Shown here piece after piece: positions 26,561 to 34,962 of a stretch of DNA of 64,000 nucleotides; position 1 is the stretch's first letter; every line of letters starts with the position of its first letter. Origin of the DNA: Pseudomonas fragi (GTDB lineage Bacteria; Pseudomonadota; Gammaproteobacteria; Pseudomonadales; Pseudomonadaceae); contig NZ_LT629783.1 in NCBI RefSeq assembly GCF_900105835.1, positions 4,672,501-4,736,500 of the forward strand, in the 5' to 3' direction. Below the pieces are notes generated by a model, which did no database searches, was not told where the DNA came from, and saw only the letters and a program-made list of their open reading frames with translations. A program made the translations under genes and the position numbers.

Positions 26561-26820
26561 TGAGCGATCAACAGGCAGAGGGCAGAGTTAATCAGTCCAT
26601 TCAGGCGTTCAGCTTTGGTGAGCCCACCCCGGTGCTGGGCGGTCGGGCGGTATTCAACTATCTGGAGTGCTGGTTTAACGGGCGCTGGTATGAGCCGCCG
26701 CAATCGCTCGATGGGCTGTCGCGCTCGGTGGGTTCCAGCGTGCATTTGCACTCGGGCCTGGCTTTTAAACGCAACTTGCTGAGCAAGACCTTTATCCCGC
26801 TGCTCCAAGGTCACTTGTAG
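26560..26820 (+). pseudogene. P2-type portal protein fragment (gpQ-like)
   Basis: ATG at 26560 overlaps the terminase stop, as in the P-Q operon of P2-like phages. About 80 residues match the portal N-terminus (FSFGEPTPVLGGR, GRWYEPPQSLDGLSRS, FKRNLLSKTFIPL), then the frame ends after LQGHL, where the full portal would continue for some 250 more residues. A truncated relic. Confidence 0.82.
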
Positions 26821-26877
26821 GGACACCCGACGTCCGCCTAGTTCAGGCGGGGGTTCTTGACGATGCTGTGAGCTAGT

Positions 26878-27453
26878 TTATTTCGGATTCAAAAGCATAT
26901 TAGCTTTGGTTTCTTCGTCGATGATATTGCGAAGCGCCTCGAATAGAGGGGCGGCATCTGTGTATTTTTTGCCATAGGCAAGATTGAATTCGTAATCGAA
27001 GTCCGCTGGGTTCTTGCCTTGGTTGTGCTGAAGCATTGTTTCCAACTTATCTAGCGCCTTGACGGCTACCGCCTCTGGTGACAAAGCATTTTCGTAGTCG
27101 TCCCAAAGTGCCAATATCTCGGCTTTTAATGATTCATCCAGAGTATTGGTCAAGAGAATGAGGTCGCTCCTCTCTTGCTCGCTCTTGTTGGGGAACGAAT
27201 CTTTATTGATGGCGGGAATGTCACCGCTGATGGCCTCTCCCAAGTCGTGAATTACACACATCTTGAGCATTTTTAACCTGTCGAGACCGGTCAGATAATC
27301 TCCAAAGACGACGGCCATCAGGCATAAGCGCCAGCTGTGCTCTGCCGTGCTTTCGGTGCGCCCGGAAGAGGTGTGTGCGCTTCTAAGTACATCCTTGAGC
27401 TTTTCCGCCTCACGCAGAAATTCAAGGCGCCCTTTGATTTTTTCGATGTCCAT
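26878..27453 (-). CDS. HD-domain hydrolase (YfbR/HDDC2-like)
   Basis: 191 aa from ATG 27453 (AGAGG before it). HD-superfamily metal ligands are visible: H in RTESTAEHSWRLCL, HD in MCVIHDLGEAISGDIP, and the later D in AVKALDKLETMLQH. Closest in pattern to 5'-deoxynucleotidases/HDDC2 proteins (HD_3), which dephosphorylate (d)NMPs. On this island it could be a metabolic or a phage-defence gene; nothing in the sequence decides. Confidence 0.88.
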   Translation of the reverse strand: MDIEKIKGRLEFLREAEKLKDVLRSAHTSSGRTESTAEHSWRLCLMAVVFGDYLTGLDRLKMLKMCVIHDLGEAISGDIPAINKDSFPNKSEQERSDLILLTNTLDESLKAEILALWDDYENALSPEAVAVKALDKLETMLQHNQGKNPADFDYEFNLAYGKKYTDAAPLFEALRNIIDEETKANMLLNPK

Positions 27454-27558
27454 GAACACCTCTGACTCTGTGGGCCGGACAGAATGTCCGCTCACCTGGT
27501 TAAGCCAGACTAGATCTCAAGATAATTAGCGTCTACGCATAAAATATGCCGGGTGCAG

Positions 27559-28116
27559 TCAGAGCGACTCAACCAGGCGTGTTGTTGCTCCGTCCGAAAG
27601 GGGGATTTGTGTCCAGCGACATAAGCTTTGGCTGATCGGAACAATGGACGAATGATTGTCGCCCGTTAGAAATTCCAGCGCTGGTGGTGCGAAGGCTTCC
27701 CGCCAACCCAATCTATCCAGGTCAGCTTCCATGCTAATAATAGTTGGCGTAGCGAAGCGCCATAAAGAACTACCCAGCAGCTCGCTGACAGGACTTGCGA
27801 ACTGGGCTGCTCGTGAAGATGAACAAGCAAGCAAACGGTGCGTCAAATCACAAATGAGATGAACGGGGCGCGAGCTTTCACGAACCATTCGGCCCAGCGC
27901 TTGATCTGCGGCTGTAGTGAGGCGAGCAGCCAGCAACTTCTCAAGCTTTTCGTGTGCGAGGGAATCCAAATCCAGTACGCCACTTTCCCAGCGAGAGATA
28001 GTCGATTGGGTAACGCTAAACAACTCTGCGGCATGTGATTGTTTGACTTGGTGCAAGAGACGCCATCGCCGGAGCATGACTCCAGGCAACGAAGGTTTTA
28101 GCAACATATCAGGCAT
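27559..28116 (-). CDS. XRE-type transcriptional regulator
   Basis: 185 aa. N-terminal HTH_3 (about residues 14-65): LRRWRLLHQVKQSHAAELFS and VTQSTISRWESG. The C-terminal part (HLICDLTHRLLACSSSRAAQ, ELLGSSLWRFATP) looks like a PAS-like sensory fold with no clear ligand. Lies 100 bp upstream of the HD hydrolase in the same direction and may control it. Confidence 0.8.
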   Translation of the reverse strand: MPDMLLKPSLPGVMLRRWRLLHQVKQSHAAELFSVTQSTISRWESGVLDLDSLAHEKLEKLLAARLTTAADQALGRMVRESSRPVHLICDLTHRLLACSSSRAAQFASPVSELLGSSLWRFATPTIISMEADLDRLGWREAFAPPALEFLTGDNHSSIVPISQSLCRWTQIPLSDGATTRLVESL

Positions 28117-28691
28117 ATTGGGTTACAGAAAAAGTGGGAGTCTTGGCGAGTTTGATCTGCGCGAGCCCTGCATGCAAATTGCCTGGATAGGTGGAAGCTG
28201 GATCGACGTGCCAGCAGGCAATGTCTTTTGCGGAGCTGCTCGTAACGCCCCTTTAAATGACTGCCATTGAAGGGTGGCCGCCTCCAGGCTAAGTGAGCAG
28301 AGGCTGGGGCTCATATTTTGCGTAGCAGCATGCAAAAATGGCGTTTTCAGCAGTCAGTACATGGGCAGTCTGGAAGGGCCGACTTTTTCTACAGAATCAG
28401 CCGATAGCTGCCGTTCACGAAGGACTCCATCAGCTCGGATTCTCAGGAACGCTGACGGAAAAAGGTAACTCAATAGCGCACAGGTCTAAAGGTTGCTGGA
28501 AGCCCCGTGTTTGTTGGATTTGGCGTAGTACAGAAAAGATTGATTTTGAGTGATGCGCAAGGCAATGCAATTGTAAGTTATTGATTTATATAGCATTGAT
28601 CTTTATAGGTTACTCAGATATTACCTGCACCGTATCGGCTGTAGCCCTTGAATCCGGGGGCCGTGATTTGAAAAAGCGGGGGCGGGCGGTA
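28117..28691. other. Geneless right part of island
   Basis: About 575 bp. Short open frames are present but lack ribosome sites and family motifs. AT-rich near 28560-28620. No integrase remnant recognised. Confidence 0.4.
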
Positions 28692-28797
28692 TCGAATCTC
28701 TCCTTCACCGCCACATTAAGTAAACACAAACCCCTGATTTTCCTAGAGAAAGTCGGGGGTTTGTGGTTTCTGGCGTCTGGAAAAGGGCGGTATGGGA
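28692..28797 (+). repeat. 106-bp direct repeat, right copy (attR-like)
   Basis: Perfect copy of 21010-21115. It holds the last 22 bases of tRNA-Ser including CCA and the downstream terminator, but the rest of the tRNA is absent on its left side. Confidence 0.95.
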
Positions 28798-28877
28798 GCA
28801 TCCGTGGGAATACGGCTGCAGGCCAGTTCGCGATCCGCCCCATACCACCTTGCGGTACAGTGATGCACTGATGCGGC

Positions 28878-28903
28878 ACGCGCCTGATTTACCTCAGGCG
28901 CGT
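28878..28903. terminator. Hairpin after serine hydrolase-like gene
   Basis: ACGCGCCTGA-TTTACC-TCAGGCGCGT, perfect 10-bp stem beyond the stop of the minus-strand gene. T tract is poor, so activity is uncertain. Confidence 0.5.
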
Positions 28904-28947
28904 TATTGCTTGTTGTGTGTGCAGGCATCCTGCTGATCCGTGCAGCT

Positions 28948-30093
28948 TTAAATCACCGCGTAGGCAAGCGCCGCAAGGTTCTGGGCACGTGGATCGATCA
29001 TCATGTGGCGACCTGATGTGGTTGTCACAAAGCTGAAGCTCACGTCACGCTCTGCATCGGCAAAGGCAATTGGGCCACCAAGCCCTATATGGCCGAAAGT
29101 GTTGGGCCCCATGCAGTGTGAAGCGTCCGGATCGGCTTTTTGCTCCATCATGCAGCCCAGGCCATAGCGCATTGGTCTTTTCCAGATTCGATCCAGGCCG
29201 TTGCTGTGCTCTTTGGTGAACTCATTGAGCATCTCTGTGCCGATCAAGCGCCCGGCCAGCAGGGCGCTGTAGAAACCGGCCAGCCCGGCTGCCGTACTGT
29301 GCGAGCATGCTCCGGGCTGTTGAAAAGCCCACCATTTACGGTCGGATGTACGCCCGGGGGATATTCCCGGGTTAGTAAATGCAAGCGTCGAAATGTCTTC
29401 TGAATGACCAGTAACCACATCACGCAAGTGCTTAGAGTAGGGGTCGCCCACTCGCCCCCTGGCCGCGTCATAATGGGCGATGCGGTAAAACTCCTGTTCT
29501 TCTACGCCAAGATGAACCTCTAGCCCGTTGGGTCGGGTTATTTCCTCGTGGATAAAGGTGCAAGGGTTGCGCCCGTCCGTTCGCCTTATCAGCTCGCCGA
29601 TTATCCAGCCGTATGTTGTGGTGCCATACCCCAGCGCAGTCCCTGGTTGCCACCATAATGGCTCGGCAGCCAGTGTCTTGACCATCTGCTCCCAGTCATA
29701 CATCGCAGGGTTGCGGTCCGGGAGTCTTAATGCCGGAATGCCAGAGGTATGGCTCATGACATGGCGCAAGGTCACCTGGCATTTACCGCCCTGCGCGAAC
29801 TCAGGCCAGTAATCAGCCACCGGGATATCCAGCTCCAGTTTTCCTTTCTCGACCAGCATTAATGCAGCCACCGCAGCGAACGGTTTTACCGTACAAAATG
29901 TATTCGCCAATGTGTGTTTGTTCCAAGGTATGTTTCCCTGGAGGTCCGACGAGCCTGCCCATAAGTCCACAACCGTCGTGCCGCCAACGTTAATACATAG
30001 CCCTGCGCCTCGTTCTTGCGGGTCATTAAAGATGGCTTCAAAAGCGCTTTTGACGGCTTCGAATTCGGGGGTACATAGTCCTTTTGCTTCCAT
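28948..30093 (-). CDS. Beta-lactamase/esterase-fold hydrolase with Cys in place of catalytic Ser
   Basis: 381 aa from ATG 30093 (GGAG 8 bases before; MEAKGLCTPEFEAVKSAF is the usual family start). Class C beta-lactamase fold: VVDLWAG, WPEFAQGGKCQVTLRHVMSH, ALGYGTTTYGWIIGEL with the catalytic Tyr, and FGHIGLGG near the C-terminus. The nucleophile motif reads FCTVK: Cys67-x-x-Lys70 (codon TGT at 29893-29895) where relatives have SxxK. No signal peptide, so a cytoplasmic esterase-like protein. Either a thiol-dependent variant or an inactive one. Confidence 0.85.
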   Translation of the reverse strand: MEAKGLCTPEFEAVKSAFEAIFNDPQERGAGLCINVGGTTVVDLWAGSSDLQGNIPWNKHTLANTFCTVKPFAAVAALMLVEKGKLELDIPVADYWPEFAQGGKCQVTLRHVMSHTSGIPALRLPDRNPAMYDWEQMVKTLAAEPLWWQPGTALGYGTTTYGWIIGELIRRTDGRNPCTFIHEEITRPNGLEVHLGVEEQEFYRIAHYDAARGRVGDPYSKHLRDVVTGHSEDISTLAFTNPGISPGRTSDRKWWAFQQPGACSHSTAAGLAGFYSALLAGRLIGTEMLNEFTKEHSNGLDRIWKRPMRYGLGCMMEQKADPDASHCMGPNTFGHIGLGGPIAFADAERDVSFSFVTTTSGRHMMIDPRAQNLAALAYAVI

Positions 30094-30275
30094 GCGTAAT
30101 GCTCCATGCAGTAAACCAGTATTTATTAACGGCATATATAGAGGGCAGGGTCGATGCCCTGCACTAAAAGGTGCCGTTGAATAAGGCGTAACGCGCTCTG
30201 AAGGTCACTGGGTGTGGGGGTGTTCAGTGGCGCTGTTTTAGGGTGAGGTGATTTAAATAAAAGAGTGTGGCCTGA

Positions 30276-31331
30276 TCAAACTTCGGGTTGCGAAAAGTTG
30301 TAGCGGTTTGAGCGCTTGTAAGTGCCAAAGTCATTGAATCTGACACCGGCATCCGCTAAAACTTTATGGGCGAAGGGTGCGGTCATTTGGCGCAGGTAGA
30401 ACGGGTCCTTCACCACAAAGTGATGAATGCAGTGGGTACTTCCGAAGTTGAAGCAAAACAACTGGAATGGCCACAGCCACCACCGGTTCATGACCTGGGT
30501 TTGTTGCAGGGGATTGCGCGGCATGACGTCGCCGAAGTAGTGAATGTTGGAGCTGATAAAAAACAGGCAGAACTGGCGGATGATATTGGGCGCGACGATA
30601 ATCACCACTGCAGCATTGACCACCTGCATCAGCAGTGCTGCGCCAGCCGAGAGCTCAACAGTGTGGCCCATCAACGAGTTCACCCATGTGTACAGGTGGT
30701 AACCCAGGAATATATACCAGCAGCCCCAGTACAGAAGCCCCATGGGCGCATTCAAGCGAAGCACCTTGACGGTCAGCCTGATTTTTTCTTTCCATGTAGA
30801 TGCGAACAAGGCATTTACAATGCCAAAGACAAAACCATCGATGAGTTTTAAAAAGCGCTTGGCGCCCCACTGGCTGCCGCTGGTGGTAATCCAGGCTTCA
30901 ACATCGGTCTGGGTGCCAGACTCTTTATGATGATGAAAGTGCAGTTCACGGCGCAGCCAGGGGCTGGGCATGCCGGGGCGGGCTATCCAGCACAACAGCA
31001 TCATCAGGTTGTGCGCCACGGGTTGTTTGCGGAAATACAGGCGATGAATCAAGTCGTGCTCAAGTTCATGAATAAATGACGTCAATAACGCATTGATTAA
31101 AATACACAGCCAGCCGGGAATAAGACCTTTTATATACAGTGTGCCTGTGACGATCATGCCAATAATTGAAACGGCCATCACGCTGGCGCCGAGGGTGTTC
31201 TGGAAAGCCAGTATGCGATAGCGTTTACGCAGCTCATTACTGTGCTGGGTGATTTTTTGAGTAACGTCGTTAATTAAATCCTGCTCGGTTTTTGGCAGGG
31301 GTGTGCGGGGTGCTTGATTAGCAGTATTCAT
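30276..31331 (-). CDS. Membrane fatty acid desaturase-like protein
   Basis: 351 aa. Three histidine boxes: HELEHDLIH, HFHHH and HCIHHF, the di-iron ligands of the integral membrane desaturase/hydroxylase family. Several hydrophobic segments (about 45-90, 185-220, 235-265) fit two membrane hairpins. ATG 31331 follows AAAGGATGAAGTG. Substrate (acyl lipid, sterol, alkane or carotenoid type) is not evident. A FadR-type palindrome is 122 bp upstream. Confidence 0.9.
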   Translation of the reverse strand: MNTANQAPRTPLPKTEQDLINDVTQKITQHSNELRKRYRILAFQNTLGASVMAVSIIGMIVTGTLYIKGLIPGWLCILINALLTSFIHELEHDLIHRLYFRKQPVAHNLMMLLCWIARPGMPSPWLRRELHFHHHKESGTQTDVEAWITTSGSQWGAKRFLKLIDGFVFGIVNALFASTWKEKIRLTVKVLRLNAPMGLLYWGCWYIFLGYHLYTWVNSLMGHTVELSAGAALLMQVVNAAVVIIVAPNIIRQFCLFFISSNIHYFGDVMPRNPLQQTQVMNRWWLWPFQLFCFNFGSTHCIHHFVVKDPFYLRQMTAPFAHKVLADAGVRFNDFGTYKRSNRYNFSQPEV

Positions 31332-31453
31332 CACTTCATCCTTTGAAGACGATGGGTCGGGAACGCTCCTCTAGAAAAGCACATTTATTTTATTGGGCAA
31401 GTTTTAAAGTTTTTATGGCGAGTTGGTCAGACGAGTGGATATATATCGTTGTA

Positions 31454-31464
31454 TTGTCTGACAA
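31454..31464. promoter_or_regulatory. FadR/GntR-type operator candidate
   Basis: TTGTCTGACAA (within the 13-bp palindrome ATTGTCTGACAAT) fits the FadR-subfamily GntR consensus TNGTNNNACNA. Located upstream of the desaturase gene; a second GTCAGAC half site lies at 31426. Confidence 0.5.
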
Positions 31465-31658
31465 TAACTTTGCAGTTTTGGACTAACTATTGCGCCGGAT
31501 TAAATACCGCCCGGCCAACTAATGGCGTATGCCATATAACTGCCTGAACCGCATTGTTGTGCATGCTCCACCGGGTTGCCGGGATTGAAGGGTTACTCTG
31601 CGGGCCTGGCAATCATCAGGGACGACCGGGCGCAGCGCTGCCCGGTCACTGCCTAAGG

Positions 31659-32000
31659 CTAGCTTGAGGAAGACGGACTGTTTACCTCCAGCGCCCTGGA
31701 GATTGCTTGTTCTGCTTTCACGAATGCTGGTGTCTTGCCAGCATCGGCATAAATCTCCTCGCCTTCTTCAATCCGGATGACCTCAGAACCCTTTACATAG
31801 GGCATGGCCTGTTCTGCTTGTTCAAGGGCGCAATGAATCAGGCTTTGGGTAATGGTGGCCTCATCCAGGCCGTAGGCTTGGGCGAAAGCCTTGATTTTGA
31901 CCAGATCACGCTTGTGCAGTGAAAGGCTGTATTCAACCCGCTCACTGGACTCCTGAGATCTGGATTCCCAGTTGTCGAGCATGGCCCTGAAGGCGTCCAT
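31659..32000 (-). CDS. Hypothetical DNA-binding-like small protein
   Basis: 113 aa from ATG 32000 (AGGAGA before it). Residues about 20-60 (VEYSLSLHKRDLVKIKAFAQ, then YGLDEATITQSLIHCALEQAEQAM) resemble the beta-helix-helix pattern of small antitoxin or mobilisation-type DNA-binding proteins, followed by an acidic IEEGEEIYADAGKT and a Ser-rich end. No partner toxin gene beside it. A truncated copy lies in the island at 25747-25923. Family not recognised with confidence. Confidence 0.65.
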   Translation of the reverse strand: MDAFRAMLDNWESRSQESSERVEYSLSLHKRDLVKIKAFAQAYGLDEATITQSLIHCALEQAEQAMPYVKGSEVIRIEEGEEIYADAGKTPAFVKAEQAISRALEVNSPSSSS

Positions 32001-32169
32001 ATGGCTTCTCCTGTTTGGCGGCAAGTGCTGCTGGACAGTATGGCTCACGGTTCGCTGACGTGCTTTTAGTTGCCACCCGTCAGAAAAAACAGCTTTGATC
32101 TAAACCTTTGCCATCACCTGCCTTCAGATTCTGTGCAGGGAATAAACCTGCCTTTTTCTGGAGGACGTT

Positions 32170-32688
32170 ATGAAACACCTGATTGGCCCCAAACGCTTCG
32201 TGGCAGGTTGTGCCCTGGTCTGTTCCCTGGTCGTGGCCGCCACAGCCGTCGCAGCCAGTCCGGCAGACTTTGTTGATGAGGCCCACGCAGCAGGGATTGC
32301 GGAGATCGAAACCAGCCGTATGGCGATCAGTAAAACGTCATCTACCGATATAGAAAGCTATGCCGTGGAGGCCATCAAGGACCATACCAACGCCAACCGG
32401 GACTTGAAGGACCTGGCCAGCCGCCTCGGCCTGCAGGTGTCCAGCGACGAGCAATTGCTCGACAAGGCGAAAAAACTGATGCTGCAAGTGCAGGAGGGGG
32501 ACTCGTTTGATGCGGCTTATGCGGCCAATCAGGTCAAGGCCCATGAGCAGGCCATCAAGTTGTACAAGGAGCAGGCGCAAAACCCCGAGTCACCGGAGTT
32601 GCAGGCGTTTGCCGAAAAGTATCTGCCCAAGCTGGAAATGCATCTGCTGATGGCGCAAAAACTGGTGGATGCTCACCACAAGTCCTGA
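32170..32688 (+). CDS. DUF4142 periplasmic protein
   Basis: 172 aa, GGAGG 7 bases before ATG. Signal peptide MKHLIGPKRFVAGCALVCSL with cleavage near AVAA. Mature protein: four-helix ferritin-like DUF4142 (DFVDEAHAAGIAEIETSRMA, VEAIKDHTNANRDLKDLASR, YLPKLEMHLLMAQKLVD). Members are stress-related or predicted outer-envelope proteins of unknown function. Confidence 0.9.
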   Translation: MKHLIGPKRFVAGCALVCSLVVAATAVAASPADFVDEAHAAGIAEIETSRMAISKTSSTDIESYAVEAIKDHTNANRDLKDLASRLGLQVSSDEQLLDKAKKLMLQVQEGDSFDAAYAANQVKAHEQAIKLYKEQAQNPESPELQAFAEKYLPKLEMHLLMAQKLVDAHHKS

Positions 32689-32705
32689 GCCTTTGAGATG
32701 CAAAA

Positions 32706-32732
32706 ACGCCCGGTGAGTAATCGACCGGGCGT
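32706..32732 (+). terminator. Hairpin after DUF4142 gene
   Basis: ACGCCCGGT / ACCGGGCGT perfect stem, followed by GTTGTG. Serves the convergent gene as well. Confidence 0.65.
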
Positions 32733-32752
32733 GTTGTGCAGCGGGGCGTGGT

Positions 32753-33049
32753 TCAGACCGCGATTTCGTTGAAACCGCAATATTCTTCCCAGCTCATGTC
32801 CAGGGCTTCGGCGACTTCCTGATGCACTTCAAGGCGCATGCTCTTGAGTTCTTCAGGGGAGCGCGCGATCAGCTCCAGAGCCAGTTCCCAGGCTTCCAGG
32901 CCGCGGCTTTCGGCTTCGTCTTCAAAGGCCCACAAAATCTGTTGCTGGCGGTCCTCGGCGCTCAGCTCTTTCATTTCTTCGATCAGTTCAGGGTGCGCCT
33001 TGATAAAAGTATCCAGGGCCAGTTCGTTACGGGATTCTTTAGGGATCAT
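32753..33049 (-). CDS. Small acidic protein, DUF6388-like
   Basis: 98 aa from ATG 33049. Highly acidic and helical: HPELIEEMKELSAEDRQQQI, LWAFEDEAESRGLEAWELAL, SWEEYCGF. Matches small Pseudomonas proteins annotated DUF6388; role unknown. A longer upstream frame lacks homologue-like sequence. Confidence 0.75.
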   Translation of the reverse strand: MIPKESRNELALDTFIKAHPELIEEMKELSAEDRQQQILWAFEDEAESRGLEAWELALELIARSPEELKSMRLEVHQEVAEALDMSWEEYCGFNEIAV

Positions 33050-33125
33050 ATGGCGTCTCGGATGGTCAGGGCTTTTTTCGCATGCTAGCGAGTTCGCATT
33101 ACGATGAAAAGCGCCGTATAGCTGC

Positions 33126-34328
33126 CTAGCCGACCGGTTGCAGCTTGCTTTCACGCTGCAGGCTATAAGCCCACACCGCCAGTGCCAGTGTCGCGACCAC
33201 TGCGCCGACCACGACAATGCCGTCCCAGCCATAGGTCGGGTAGGTTTGCGCACCCACCAGCGAGCCCAAAGCGCCGCCAATAAAATAGCAGGTGATATAA
33301 CCGGCATTCAGGCGGTTGCGTGCGGCCGGGCGGACTTTGAATACCGCGTTCTGGTTGCTCACATGGACCAGCTGCACGGCAAAATCCAGGGCCAGTACGC
33401 CGATCAGCAAAGCGATCAATGAGTGCCCGGCAAATGCCATCGGCAGCCAGCACGCCAGCAGCACCAGCAGGCCGGCGGTGGTCGCCTGCTGCCCCTTGCC
33501 GCGATCAGCCATGCGTCCGGCCCAGTTGGCTGCCACTGCACCGACTGCACCGGCCAGGCCGAACAGGCCGATCACGGCGTCCGAGAAACTGTAGGGCGGT
33601 ACGGCCAGCAAAAAGGCCAGGGGTGTCCAGAACAGGGCGAACAGCGAGAACGTCAGCAGGCCCAGCAGGGCGCGCAGGCGCAGTACTGGCTCTTCGACAA
33701 ACAGGGTAAATACCGACTTCAGCAGTTTCGGGTAGCTCAGGCCTGCGCTCTGGTGATGGTTGGGCAGGGCACGGAACAGGGCGATGGCACTGACCAGCAT
33801 CAGCGCGGCGGCCACCAGATAAATGGTGCGCCAGTCACCTGCCGACGACAGTGCGCCCGCCACGGTGCGCGCCAGCAATATGCCCAGTAACAGCCCGCTC
33901 ATCAGGGTGCCGACTACTCGACCACGGCTTTGCGGGTCGGTCAGGCTGGCCGCCATCGGCACCAGCACCTGGGCCGATACCGAAAACAGCCCGGTCATTG
34001 CCGTGCCGATCAACAGCCAGGTCAACGAAGGGGCGAACGCGCTGAGCAGAAGACCCAGGGCGCTGAGCACGGTCATGGTGACGATCAGGCGGCGTTGTTC
34101 AAACAGATCACCCAGCGGCACCAGCAGCAACAGGCCGGCGCCATAGCTGAGTTGGGCCGTGATGACCACGGTGCCGGCGCTGCCCATGCTCAAGCCCAGT
34201 TCCTGGGCGATGGTGTGCAGCAAGGGCTGGGCATAATAGTTGCTGGCAACAGCCAGGCCGGTGGCGGTGGCCATCAGCAGGATCAGGGCAGTGCTAAGAG
34301 GCTTTGTTGCAGTAGTAGACGCGGACAT
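33126..34328 (-). CDS. MFS transporter
   Basis: 400 aa with about 12 hydrophobic segments. The motif GDLFEQRRLI (loop 2-3 MFS signature) and the second-half repeat GRMADRGKGQQ are visible. N-terminal ATATGLAVASNYYAQPLLHT is characteristic of the YgaY/inner-membrane efflux group. Start at 34328 is chosen over 34346 because of the GAGA before it. Substrate unknown. Confidence 0.88.
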   Translation of the reverse strand: MSASTTATKPLSTALILLMATATGLAVASNYYAQPLLHTIAQELGLSMGSAGTVVITAQLSYGAGLLLLVPLGDLFEQRRLIVTMTVLSALGLLLSAFAPSLTWLLIGTAMTGLFSVSAQVLVPMAASLTDPQSRGRVVGTLMSGLLLGILLARTVAGALSSAGDWRTIYLVAAALMLVSAIALFRALPNHHQSAGLSYPKLLKSVFTLFVEEPVLRLRALLGLLTFSLFALFWTPLAFLLAVPPYSFSDAVIGLFGLAGAVGAVAANWAGRMADRGKGQQATTAGLLVLLACWLPMAFAGHSLIALLIGVLALDFAVQLVHVSNQNAVFKVRPAARNRLNAGYITCYFIGGALGSLVGAQTYPTYGWDGIVVVGAVVATLALAVWAYSLQRESKLQPVG

Positions 34329-34423
34329 TGGCTGTCTCGTTGGCATGGGGTATGCGACGAAGTATTGGAATGCCAGCGAAGAATGTCACTGAATATGTCG
34401 GTAATTTTAATTTATAAACCACA

Positions 34424-34454
34424 AAGCCCCTGGCGATAAACATCAGGGGCTTTG
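34424..34454 (-). terminator. Terminator of DUF883 gene
   Basis: AAAGCCCCTG / CAGGGGCTTT stem in the gap after the DUF883 stop. Confidence 0.75.
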
Positions 34455-34477
34455 CTTGCAGGCGTTGCCGCCAATTT

Positions 34478-34795
34478 TTAGTTGCGACGGCCCAGCAGCA
34501 GGCCTACGACCAGACCAAAACCGGCCGAGATGGCCACGGTCTGCCACGGATGACCGCCGATGTAGCTTTCAGTGGCGTCGACCACAGGTTTGGTGCGCTC
34601 ACGCACATTGGTCACTGAGTCCAGTGCCTGCTTGAGCTTGAGGCTGACCTGCGCACGCAGGGTTTCGCCTTCTTCGCCGATCAGGGACGCGCTGTCCTTG
34701 AGCAGCTTTTCAGATTCGGCAATCAGGTCTTGCAGCTCGCTGAACGCTTGATCCTTGATTTGATCTTCAGCTTGTACGGCATTTTTTCGAGCCAT
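34478..34795 (-). CDS. DUF883 (ElaB/YqjD-like) ribosome/membrane-associated protein
   Basis: 105 aa. Helical N-terminal two thirds (LQDLIAESEKLLKDSASLIG, heptad pattern) then ESYIGGHPWQTVAISAGFGL and VVGLLLGRRN: a C-terminal glycine-rich transmembrane helix with arginine tail. E. coli ElaB/YqjD members are tail-anchored inner-membrane proteins that bind ribosomes in stationary phase. Confidence 0.92.
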   Translation of the reverse strand: MARKNAVQAEDQIKDQAFSELQDLIAESEKLLKDSASLIGEEGETLRAQVSLKLKQALDSVTNVRERTKPVVDATESYIGGHPWQTVAISAGFGLVVGLLLGRRN

Positions 34796-34962
34796 TGCGG
34801 TACTCCTTGCAGGTTAAAGGGGTGATAAGTAATGGAGTCAACCCAATGCTAAAAAGTTGCATCTGATTTGCGCCTGAGCTGACAGCGTAGTCAAAAACCA
34901 GACTGAGACACTTCTTTGTAGGGTGTAAGATGTCACCTAAATTTACGCCGCAGGAAATTCCC

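Larger units (their letters stand above)
21010..28797. mobile_element. tRNA-Ser genomic island, 7.7 kb, no integrase
   Basis: Bounded by the perfect 106-bp repeats. The right copy has only the last 22 bases of the tRNA, the usual outcome of site-specific integration at a tRNA 3' end. Contents: lipoprotein, sulfur-carrier cassette, a gene fragment, P2-like terminase and portal remnants, HD hydrolase, XRE regulator. Base composition is visibly more AT-rich in the acyl-CoA-dehydrogenase and XRE parts than in flanking genes. The integrase has been lost, or the island was mobilised in trans. Confidence 0.85.

Noticed and set aside
28274..28553. Small frames near the right island end as remains of an integrase
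   Set aside because: No R-H-R-Y tyrosine recombinase motifs, no ribosome sites.
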